Source: an uncultured Bacilli bacterium
Lineage (GTDB): Bacteria > Bacillota_I > Bacilli_A > RF39 > UBA660
Reading direction: 5' to 3'
Assembly (NCBI GenBank): GCA_934096175.1
Contig: CAKOLG010000009.1
Coordinates: forward strand, 1-44,880
DNA length: 44,880 nt
The notes beneath the pieces were generated by a model. That model did no database searches. It was not told the DNA's origin and saw only the letters and a list, made by a program, of their open reading frames with translations. The translations under genes and the position numbers were made by a program. This document shows positions 1 to 8,400 of the stretch, in pieces. Positions within the stretch are counted from its first letter, which is position 1. Every line of letters starts with the position of its first letter.

Positions 1-71
1 TCCTTATTTGTACAAGCTGTTAACGATAAAGCTTCAGAGATGCCATATAAAGTAATAGATATTTTTTTAAT

Positions 72-698
72 TTATTTCGATTCATTTTTTATCATCCTTT
101 CTCTTTTTGAAAATTCACATCCACAATAATCTTGACGATATAAATTATATTTTTGTGATAATTCTATGCTGCGTTTATACCCGTTATTTTTTTTAAAATC
201 TGAATAAAGATATTTTATGTTATATATTTCTGATAGTTCTTTACCAATTTCATTTAATTTTTGACTATTCTTATATGGACTAACAGTTAGCGTTGTTCCA
301 AAATAATCAAAATTATTTGCTACAGCAAGTTCGGCAGTTTTTTGTAAGCGCAACTTATAGCAAAGAAAGCATCTATTTCCACCTTCAGGAAGATTTTCTA
401 GTCCCTTGACTGTTTGATGAAACAAATTGTTATCATAATCACAGTCAATTAAAGTTAATAAGTTTTCGTGAGGAAATTCGTTTATAAAACGTATTTCTTC
501 GGCTTTTCTTTTGTTATATTCTTCTATTGGTTCTATGTTAGGATTATAATAAAGTATTGTAATATTAAAATATGGTGATAATGTTTCGATGACATGAGAA
601 GAACACGGAGCACAACAACTATGAAGTAAAAGATTTGGGATGCGCTCTTCAGCACTATTGCTTTCAATAATTTTATCTAATTCTTTTGCATAATTCAT
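72..698 (-). CDS. queH: Epoxyqueuosine reductase QueH
   Basis: 208 aa. QueH (old name DUF208) reduces epoxyqueuosine to queuosine in tRNA, the non-cobalamin alternative to QueG. The diagnostic cysteines are visible: HSCCAPC (C28, C29, C32), the pair in NRCFLCYK (C110, C113) and YCGC near the C-terminus (C192, C194); in the known family these hold an iron-sulfur cluster and a second metal site. The length is normal. The ATG at 698 lies 7 bases after the divIB stop, so it is probably the last gene of the murG-murB-divIB-queH transcript. No other queuosine genes are in the window. The assignment is confident from the motif set. Confidence 0.93.
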   Translation of the reverse strand: MNYAKELDKIIESNSAEERIPNLLLHSCCAPCSSHVIETLSPYFNITILYYNPNIEPIEEYNKRKAEEIRFINEFPHENLLTLIDCDYDNNLFHQTVKGLENLPEGGNRCFLCYKLRLQKTAELAVANNFDYFGTTLTVSPYKNSQKLNEIGKELSEIYNIKYLYSDFKKNNGYKRSIELSQKYNLYRQDYCGCEFSKRERMIKNESK

Positions 699-705
699 TT
701 TATCA

Positions 706-1473
706 CTACTCTACTTTTTCTTCTTCTGTTACATTTTCTGTAATTGATTCGTAACTCTTAAAATATATATTATCATCAGTTATTGTATCTAAATATAGGA
801 TTCCTTTAGTTGTATCCATATTTAATGAAGCGTATATTTTTGTATACTCATTTAAATTTTTAATATTAAGGGTATCGATAATAACTGTATTGCCGTCGTT
901 CATTTTTAATGTAAAACGCGAATCATCAATGATTGTATTGTCAGCACCTTTGTAAGGAGTATATTCTATTTCATTAATCATATTAATGATATTTGGATCT
1001 ATTTTTATTAAACCTGCCACTAAATTTTCAAAAATTGTATCAGGTGTAAAATTTATTAAAGTTGGATATCCATAATATTTATTTAAATTTTCAATAGAAT
1101 TGTTTGTTGAGGTAATATATTTGTTATTATACTTGTAATAAAAAAGAATTTTTGCTTCAGTTACTTTAATTGTTAGTTTACCTAACACATTTCTTTTTAT
1201 TTCCACATCCTCGATAAGCGGAAGAGTTTTTATTTTATTGCTCAAATCTTTTTTATTTATTTTGTATATTGCTGGATAATCTTTTAATTGGGCAACTTCA
1301 ATAATTTCGACGTCTTTTGTAATAGTATTTCCTGTAATATAAATATTTTTTATTTTTATGTTATTTTTTTCAAATATGATAATAAAAACAGTTACAATAA
1401 TTAATAATAAACAAATAAAAGGTTTGATTTTTAATTTTAATCTTCTTTTTTTTACTTGCCCATTTTTTTTCAT
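706..1473 (-). CDS. divIB: Cell division protein DivIB/FtsQ
   Basis: About 255 aa, a bitopic membrane protein of the divisome. A Lys/Arg-rich cytoplasmic N-terminus (KKRRLKLK) precedes one membrane helix (PFICLLLIIVTVFIIIF). A POTRA domain follows, opening with IKNIYITGNTITKD, and then an extracellular beta domain; the tail is Glu-rich. I chose the ATG at 1473 because GGGAG sits ten bases upstream inside the murB end. The upstream TTG at 1494 has no comparable site. The gene follows the murB stop by 7 bases, so the two are translationally close. Known role: it stabilises the FtsL/DivIC complex at the septum. The sequence is divergent, but the POTRA start and context make the call solid. Confidence 0.88.
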   Translation of the reverse strand: MKKNGQVKKRRLKLKIKPFICLLLIIVTVFIIIFEKNNIKIKNIYITGNTITKDVEIIEVAQLKDYPAIYKINKKDLSNKIKTLPLIEDVEIKRNVLGKLTIKVTEAKILFYYKYNNKYITSTNNSIENLNKYYGYPTLINFTPDTIFENLVAGLIKIDPNIINMINEIEYTPYKGADNTIIDDSRFTLKMNDGNTVIIDTLNIKNLNEYTKIYASLNMDTTKGILYLDTITDDNIYFKSYESITENVTEEEKVE

Positions 1474-1480
1474 AAAATTA

Positions 1481-2377
1481 TTACTCCCAATCAATAAATT
1501 CTTGTTCGATTTTTAAATCAACTGTAGTTTTTTCCAAAACTGTGCGATGAACAAAGTTAATTAAATCATAAATATCTTTACCACTTGCATTGTTTTTATT
1601 AATTATAAAGTTAGCGTGTTTTTCAGATACTTCGGCACCGCCTATCGTGGTTCCTTTTAAACCACATGATTCAATTAGTCTTCCTGCAAAGTCGCCTTCT
1701 GGATTACGAAAAACTGATCCTGCGGATGGATACTCTAGCGGTTGTGAAGCAATTCTTCGGTCTTTTCTATCTTTAATAATTGCTATTGAATTATCTTTGT
1801 CACCTTTTTTTAAGAAAAATTTAGCTGCTAAAATAATATATTTTTTTGTTTCTTTAAACATTGTGGTGCGGTAACTATAACTTATGTCTTCATGTTCTAA
1901 AGTTTTGATTTCGTAATTTTCGTCTAAAACTGTAACAGATTTAACATAGTCCATAAGGCAAGCATTGTATGCTCCAGCATTACCATAAATACTACCGCCT
2001 ATGGTTCCAGGAATTCCAGTAGCAAATTCAAGTCCCATTAAGGAAGCCTCAACACTTTCAAGCGCTAGTTTAGGTAACATCGCACCAGCCTCTGCGTATG
2101 CCATCTGCAACTCGGGGTGAAGCTGAATGCCGTTTAATTTATTCAAACGAATCACGGCTCCATTAAATTGTTTATCATTTATAACAATATTTGACCCATT
2201 CCCTAAAATAAAAATTTTTATGTTATTTTCTTTTAAAATTTTAAGGATTTCGATTAAATCACTAATAGAATTGGGTGATATTAAAAGTTTTGTACTACCA
2301 GCAATATGATACGTATTTAAATTTTTTAAAGAAGCATCTTCTAACACTTCGCCATACTTTTTTAGAGTATCAATCAT
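1481..2377 (-). CDS. murB: UDP-N-acetylenolpyruvoylglucosamine reductase MurB
   Basis: 298 aa. MurB is a cytoplasmic FAD enzyme that reduces UDP-GlcNAc-enolpyruvate to UDP-MurNAc with NADPH. FAD-domain motifs are present: GNGSNIVI near residue 60 and GIPGTIGGSIYGNAGAY near 120-140. The catalytic serine region SAGSVFRNP is near residue 219, and the closing SEKHANFIINKN motif is intact. Its ATG overlaps the murG stop as ATGA, indicating translational coupling. The next gene, divIB, begins 7 bases after its stop. Length and motifs are typical and nothing looks damaged. Confidence 0.96.
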   Translation of the reverse strand: MIDTLKKYGEVLEDASLKNLNTYHIAGSTKLLISPNSISDLIEILKILKENNIKIFILGNGSNIVINDKQFNGAVIRLNKLNGIQLHPELQMAYAEAGAMLPKLALESVEASLMGLEFATGIPGTIGGSIYGNAGAYNACLMDYVKSVTVLDENYEIKTLEHEDISYSYRTTMFKETKKYIILAAKFFLKKGDKDNSIAIIKDRKDRRIASQPLEYPSAGSVFRNPEGDFAGRLIESCGLKGTTIGGAEVSEKHANFIINKNNASGKDIYDLINFVHRTVLEKTTVDLKIEQEFIDWE

Positions 2378-3459
2378 TTCGTCAACTCCTTTAGTTTATT
2401 ATAAATGAGTTCACTGCTATTGTTCATACTCATTTTTTTTAGATTTTCTTTCATTTTGATATATGTGGCTTCGTTATTAAGCACTTCATTAATTTTATTA
2501 ATTAATGTTTGTGATGTCAAATCTTTTTCTTCAATAATTTCACCGCCACCATTATTTTTAATTTCTAAAGCATTGTAATATTGATGATTATTAGCAACGT
2601 AAGGTGAAGGTATAAATATTGCTGGTAAATTTAATGAAAGAATTTCACTCATGGTTGAAGCACCTGCTCGAGTAATTATAAGGTCAGTGTTTTTTAAAAG
2701 TGCTGGTAAGTTGTCAAGGTAAGGAATTACTTTAACGTTAGCAGGGAATTGCTCACCTTTTATAAAATCCTCATATAAAGCTTTACCTGTGATGTAAAGA
2801 ACTTCATATTTTTCGCTATGGACTTTGTGTAAAAATTCTTTCATTTTATCGTTAACAGTTTTAGAGCCTAAACTCCCTGCCACAATAACAACTAATTTTT
2901 TTTGCTTTGACAGTCCTAATTTTTCTTTAGGCATCGGTTCTAAGGCCAAAGCGTTTTCACCACAAGGATTACCGGAATAAAACACTTCGCCCGCACATTT
3001 GTCAAAATATTTAATTGATTCTTTGAATGAAACTCCTATTAAATCCACCTTTTTTTGTAAAAATAAATTTGTTTTACCTGGATGTGAGTTTTGTTCGTGA
3101 ATAAAAGTTTTGATACCTAATTTATTAGCCGCCCAAATAACTGGATATGTTACATAACCACCAATGCCTAAAACAAGATCTGGTTTAAAATCTTTCATAA
3201 TTTGTAAACATTTCTTTTTGGCTTTAGATATTAAGAATATATTTTTTATATCCAAAATTATATCTTTTTTAGAAAAGCCATAAATTTCAAGTGCCTCATA
3301 TTTAATCCCTCTTTGAGGAATTAAATCTTTTTCCATACGATTATGTGTACCAATATATAGAATTTCTAGATTTTTTTCATTTTTTTTAAATTTGTTAATA
3401 ATTGCTAATGCAGGATATATATGCCCGCCTGTGCCGCCTGCTGAAACTATAATTCTCAT
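2374..3459 (-). CDS. murG: UDP-GlcNAc:lipid I N-acetylglucosaminyltransferase MurG
   Basis: About 361 aa. MurG transfers GlcNAc to lipid I on the inner membrane face to make lipid II. The N-terminal glycine loop SAGGTGGHIYPA, the HEQNSHPGKTN motif and the donor-binding RAGASTMSE block are all present, in GT family 28 order. The start is the ATG at 3459, preceded by AGGTGAG at five bases; a GTG three codons upstream overlaps that site and is unlikely. It is the first gene of a four-gene operon with murB, divIB and queH. A TATAAT lies about 18 bases upstream of the start. murC, murD and ftsW are not beside it. Confidence 0.96.
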   Translation of the reverse strand: MRIIVSAGGTGGHIYPALAIINKFKKNEKNLEILYIGTHNRMEKDLIPQRGIKYEALEIYGFSKKDIILDIKNIFLISKAKKKCLQIMKDFKPDLVLGIGGYVTYPVIWAANKLGIKTFIHEQNSHPGKTNLFLQKKVDLIGVSFKESIKYFDKCAGEVFYSGNPCGENALALEPMPKEKLGLSKQKKLVVIVAGSLGSKTVNDKMKEFLHKVHSEKYEVLYITGKALYEDFIKGEQFPANVKVIPYLDNLPALLKNTDLIITRAGASTMSEILSLNLPAIFIPSPYVANNHQYYNALEIKNNGGGEIIEEKDLTSQTLINKINEVLNNEATYIKMKENLKKMSMNNSSELIYNKLKELTK

Positions 3460-3476
3460 TAATCTCACCTACTTCA

Positions 3477-3482
3477 ATTATA
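3477..3482 (-). promoter_or_regulatory. Probable -10 box for the murG operon
   Basis: Read on the minus strand this is a perfect TATAAT. It sits so that transcription would begin about 10 bases before the murG ribosome binding site. No good -35 box is visible at 17 bases, so the exact promoter is tentative. Confidence 0.5.
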
Positions 3483-3533
3483 CTATAGAATTTGTATTTT
3501 TTGACTATTAATGAGAAAAATAATGTAAATATG

Positions 3534-4391
3534 CTATATTTTATCTGCATTCATTATATTAATCCTTAACAAGTTATTACTGATGCATGATAAATATTTT
3601 ATGTAATTTAAATTGTATTTGTATAACCACAATTTTATTTTTGTTTTTTCTTCTTTAGTTGATTCGTGATAGATTTTTCGAAGATATTTTAACTTGTTAT
3701 AAACATACTCTTTGATTAAAAAATTATTACAATTATGTTTTTTAGCAATGTCAATTACGTAACGAATATTGTAAATAAATATTTTTAATCTTGAAAACTC
3801 TATTTTAGCAGAAACTTTTGTAATGGAATGTGTGTTATTGCAATAAATATAAGTCAGTTCTTGTAAGATAGTAGCAGATGGTTCATGAAGTAACACTAAA
3901 TTGTTAAATGCATTGTCTTCATGAAACCTTGTTTCGTTAAATCTTATTGCTTTTTGTTCTAAGAAAGAACGTTTATAAATTTTTCCATGTAAATCAGAAA
4001 AATTAATGTTTTTAGTGCCTGCTGCTTCATTAAAACAGTAACTAGCAACGTATTGTAAATTATTCTCAGTAATTGTTAAATATAGTTTTTTTAATGAATC
4101 TGCATCATAAAATAAGTCATCACTATCCAGAAAGAGAATATAATCATTGTTTGAATTGTCTATTCCATATTGACGAGCAAGACCGCTACCTAGATTTTGT
4201 GGTGTTTTAAGAAGGCTTATATCTAAGTTTGTTTGAAAATCTTTTATTATATTGTCATAATTTTCTTCTGAGCAATCATCAACAATATATATTTTTGTTT
4301 TAGATTTAAATGTTTGGATGTCAATACTCATAAGGGTAAATGGTAAAGTTTTGTGCGCATTATAAGCAGGTATAATAATGTCAATCATCAT
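3534..4391 (-). CDS. Glycosyltransferase family 2
   Basis: 285 aa. A GT-A fold transferase that probably adds a sugar to a surface polymer. The start IDIIIPAYNA is the classic family 2 nucleotide-binding strand, followed by IYIVDDCS and the metal-binding DSDD in ILFLDSDD near residue 95. FHEDNAFN near residue 155 fits the acceptor/base region. No membrane segments are evident. GAGGA lies just before the ATG at 4391. The gene overlaps the end of the upstream glycosyltransferase by 11 bases, and the two proteins share their layout (IIIPAYNAHKT, GLARQYGID, KIYKR/KIYRR, FHEDNAF/ANEDNGF), so they are tandem duplicates. Donor and acceptor cannot be told. Confidence 0.85.
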   Translation of the reverse strand: MMIDIIIPAYNAHKTLPFTLMSIDIQTFKSKTKIYIVDDCSEENYDNIIKDFQTNLDISLLKTPQNLGSGLARQYGIDNSNNDYILFLDSDDLFYDADSLKKLYLTITENNLQYVASYCFNEAAGTKNINFSDLHGKIYKRSFLEQKAIRFNETRFHEDNAFNNLVLLHEPSATILQELTYIYCNNTHSITKVSAKIEFSRLKIFIYNIRYVIDIAKKHNCNNFLIKEYVYNKLKYLRKIYHESTKEEKTKIKLWLYKYNLNYIKYLSCISNNLLRINIMNADKI

Positions 4392-5325
4392 ATTCCTCTA
4401 TTCTATCCAAGAATTCTTCAAATGTTATAAAATATTCTATATTTTTATTTTTAATTTGTTTGTTTTCTATTATGATTTTTTTAAAAATATTTGTGATTGG
4501 TAACTGATTATATTTATTATAATAATTTTTTAGTGGTTTTGACCATTTTAAAATTTTAGATATATCATATTCGTTTTTTAGTTCTAAATAATGAATATAT
4601 AAGCTGGCTAAAGCGCCAAGCGATAGTTTTAAAATTTTTTCTTTGTTTTCAGTTTTTTTTAGAGATTCTTCAATTGCCCAATTAATGTTATAAGCAAACC
4701 ATTCTAAACCGGTGTAGCGATATAGACGATTGTTTTTTCGTGTTATAGATTCGTTGTTTTCTTGATATACATAGGTCACATCAGAGCTTAGTTGAATTTT
4801 GGGACTAAGTAAAAATATAAGATGGTTAAAGCCATTATCTTCGTTTGCCCTTGTATTATTGAATCTTATGTCATTTTTTTTTAAAAATGTTCTACGATAT
4901 ATTTTGCCATGCAACCAAGTTGGATTATTTCTAAGAATTTTTCTTTCATTATCTCTTTCATATATGAAACTAGTTATGCCAATATCAGCTGTATTTTGGT
5001 TAATAATTTCATAGAGGTTTTTTAAAGAAAACGGCGAATAAAAATAATCATCGGCGTCGATAAATACTATATATTTGCTAAATGTTTTGTCAATTCCGTA
5101 TTGCCGAGCGAGGCCTGGTCCAACGTTTTTTGGAGTTTTAAAGTAATCTAATTTAAAAAAATGGCTAAATTTTTTAACTATACTATCATAATTGTTTCTT
5201 GAATTATCATCAACGATACATACTTGAAATTCAAAATCAACGCGTTGGATGGTAATACTTTCTAAGGTCTTGATAATTGTTTTATGAGCGTTATACGCTG
5301 GTATTATTATTTGGACTTCTGGCAT
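4381..5325 (-). CDS. Glycosyltransferase family 2 (tandem paralogue)
   Basis: About 314 aa. Motifs in order: VQIIIPAYNAHKT, VCIVDDNS, VGPGLARQYGID, the DXD-type FIDADD, and NEDNGFNHL. The fold and order match the downstream neighbour, with a longer C-terminal helical tail. I chose the ATG at 5325 (MPEVQ) because GGTGA precedes it by five bases. An ATG at 5343 lies right against a TATAAT and has no ribosome site. The two genes overlap by 11 bases and form a bicistronic unit. They are probably involved in surface glycan or teichoic-acid-like decoration, which is inference from family only. Confidence 0.84.
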   Translation of the reverse strand: MPEVQIIIPAYNAHKTIIKTLESITIQRVDFEFQVCIVDDNSRNNYDSIVKKFSHFFKLDYFKTPKNVGPGLARQYGIDKTFSKYIVFIDADDYFYSPFSLKNLYEIINQNTADIGITSFIYERDNERKILRNNPTWLHGKIYRRTFLKKNDIRFNNTRANEDNGFNHLIFLLSPKIQLSSDVTYVYQENNESITRKNNRLYRYTGLEWFAYNINWAIEESLKKTENKEKILKLSLGALASLYIHYLELKNEYDISKILKWSKPLKNYYNKYNQLPITNIFKKIIIENKQIKNKNIEYFITFEEFLDRIEEYDD

Positions 5326-5341
5326 ATTTTTCACCAGTTTC

Positions 5342-5347
5342 ATTATA
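5342..5347 (-). promoter_or_regulatory. Extended -10 promoter for the glycosyltransferase pair
   Basis: The minus strand reads TTTGCTATAAT, a TGN-TATAAT extended -10. It is followed within about 20 bases by GGTGA and the ATG at 5325, so the leader would be very short. The -35 region is poor. Confidence 0.55.
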
Positions 5348-5413
5348 GCAAATTTTTTTAACTTTTTAGTTAAATTAGTTAATTTATTTATTTTTTTTAT
5401 TTTGTTAACATGA

Positions 5414-5419
5414 TATAAT
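5414..5419 (+). promoter_or_regulatory. Extended -10 promoter for essC
   Basis: TGATATAAT ends at 5419 and has the TGN extension; the -35 position is only a T run. GGGCGGTG at 5442-5449 is the likely ribosome site for the ATG at 5456. The divergent glycosyltransferase promoter is about 70 bases away. Confidence 0.6.
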
Positions 5420-5455
5420 ATTATTTATAGAGTAAAATGTTGGGCGGTGTTGTAT

Positions 5456-8400
5456 ATGAGGGTATTATTAGTTGATAAAGAAAAGATTACTAAGCTTACT
5501 CTTCCTGAGGAAATAGATGGGGTATTTACTTTAGAATATATTCCTAATGATTCTAAAGTTACTAAAGAATTATTTATTGAAGCCATTGATAATCAATGGG
5601 TTTTAAAAAGTAACGGAAGTATTAATGTTTTAGACAATAACCGTGTTGTGGCATCATGTGTTTTGACAAATTTTTTGCATATTGAAGTTAATATTAATGC
5701 TACGACTAATAATTTAGACCTTTATTGTATGCCTAACATAGATGATAACAAGCAACGACTTGCAGTGAATTCAAATATTATAACAATTGGTTCAACAGCA
5801 GATAATTCAATAATTTATACTGAGTTAAACACAAGAGCAACTTTTGCGACAATTTGTAAAGAAGAAAATAAATGGAAAATTGTTGCAGCAGAAAATTCGG
5901 CAAATTGTTTGGTTTATTTAAATGATAAGGTTGTAAAAAATAGTACTCCTATTTTGGCTGGAGATATTATTTTTATTAATGGACTTAAAATGATTTGGAT
6001 GGAAAAGTTTATACAAATAAGTAATCCTCATGGTAGAGTTTCTATAAATCCAAGATTGATTGGAAAATTTATAGAAGGAACTTATGATAATACAAGTTAT
6101 GAAGCTGTAACTGAAGAAGAACAAAGCGTTGAATTATACAAACCAGAAGATTATTTTTTTCACAAACCAATGCTTAAAGAATATGTTGAAGTAGTAAAGG
6201 TTGTAATTGATCCTCCTCCACAGAGTGAAAACATGGGTGAGACGAGTTTTTTAGCTACTTTTGGCGCTAGTTTTACAATGATGGCATCAGCTTTTGTGTC
6301 GGCATTAAATGTTATTAATAATATCCAAAATGGTGGGAATGCAATTAGTATTATATCTTCGGTTATTATGTGCGGGTCAATGATTGTAGGAAGTTTAATA
6401 ATTCCTCAAATTGTTAATACTGCTCAAAAAAGAAGAAAAAAAGAAAAAGAAAGATATAGAATAGAAAAATATTCAGAATATCTTAAAAGTTGTGAAGAAA
6501 AAATAAAGTTAATTATGGCAAAGCAAGCTCAATTGCTAAGAGATATAAATATTAGTATTTCTGAATGTGCAAATTTAGTAAATGGTTTTCAAGCTTTGCT
6601 GTGGAATCGCGAAATATCTGATGAAGATTTTTTGATTGTACGAGCTGGTATGGGTAATGTTCCAGCATATATTGAAATAAGTGCTCCAGAAAAACATTTT
6701 ACTTTAAATGAAGATATTTTAATGAAAAAAATATTTGAAGTTGTTGATAACGGAAGAGTCTTAGAAAATGTTCCAGTTACTTTCAACTTTTGTAAAAATA
6801 GAGTTTCAGCAATAATTGATGATGTGTCATATGGGAAAGATTTCGTAAATTCAGTAATTATTCAACTTGCAACTTTACATAGCGCTCAAGATTTAAAAAT
6901 GGTTTTTTTACTAAATAATAATGATAAGTATGATTTGGAATATACAAAGTATTTACCTCACACCTTCTCTGATGATAAAACAGTTAGATTTTATGCAGAA
7001 AACTATGATGAGATGAAAATAATATCTAATTATTTGGAAAATATTTTTAAAGAAAGAAGTTCTCAACAAAAAAATAAAAATCAGGACGAAAAAGCTAGCA
7101 GCTCTCAATTTTATAAACATTTTGATACTTATTATGTTTTAATAACGAATAATATTCTTTTAACTAAGACAATTCCAATTATAAATATGATATTAGAAGC
7201 TAATGATAATTTAGGATTCTCTTTAATTATTTTAGATAAAAGTATGAATAAATTACCTAAAAGATGTAACTCGTTTATTGCCTTATCGCAAGATAGTGGA
7301 TGTGTTATGGAAAAAGATTTAAATAGTCAAACATTATTTGCTCCTGAATTTAATAGCAATATTAATTTAAAATACATAGCTAAATCATTATTTAATATTC
7401 CTTTGATGTTAGCAGACATTCAATCAACTTTACCTACTTCTATAGATTTTTTACAAATGTACAATGTGTCAAGAATTGAACAGTTGAATATTAATAATAG
7501 ATGGCGTATTAATGACCCTTCTGTAAGTTTAGCAGCACCAATTGGTGTTCACACTAGTGGGGAAACTTTTAACTTAGATTTGCACGAGAAACAAGCTGGG
7601 CCTCATGGTTTAATTGCTGGTTCGACTGGTTCTGGTAAATCTGAGTTTATTATTACATATATTTTATCAATGTGTATTAATTATCATCCTAGTGAAGTAC
7701 AATTTGTACTCATCGATTACAAAGGTGGAGGCTTAGCAGGAGCTTTTGAAAACCGTGAAAAAGGTTTTGCTATTCCACACTTAGCGGGTACAATTACAAA
7801 CTTAGATACCGCATCAATGAACAGAAGTTTGGTTTCTATAAACTCTGAATTAAAAAGAAGAGAAAAAATGTTAATGGATGCACGTGATGCAACTGGTGAA
7901 AGTACTTTAGATATTTATAAATATCAAAGATATTATCGTGAAGGCGTGGTCAAGGAACCAATGTCTCACCTATTTATTATTTCTGATGAATTTGCGGAAT
8001 TGAAACAGCAACAACCTGACTTTATGCAAGAGCTGATTTCTACTGCTCGTGTTGGTCGTTCTTTAGGGGTGCATTTGATTTTGGCGACACAAAAACCTAG
8101 TGGAGTAGTAAATGAGCAAATATGGTCTAATACAAAGTTTAGAGTTTGTTTAAAAGTTCAAACATCAAGTGACAGCCAGGAAATGTTAAAAAGACCTGAT
8201 GCTGCATCAATTAAAGAAGCTGGACGTTTCTACTTGCAAGTTGGTTATGATGAATATTTTGATATTGGTCAATCTGGCTGGGCTGGTGCAAAATATGTTC
8301 CGACTGATAGAATTATTAAAAAGAAAGATGATTCTTTGAAGTTTATAAATAACGTGGGAAATGTTACAAAATCAGTTAATGATTTTATAAAAAAGGAAAC

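Noticed and set aside
1..129. A rightward open frame running in from the left edge (reading AVNDKASEMPYKVID).
   Set aside because: It looks codon-like for about 22 residues, but continuing to its stop would overlap the convergent queH gene by 58 bases, and I recognise no family. It may be the end of a gene outside the window.
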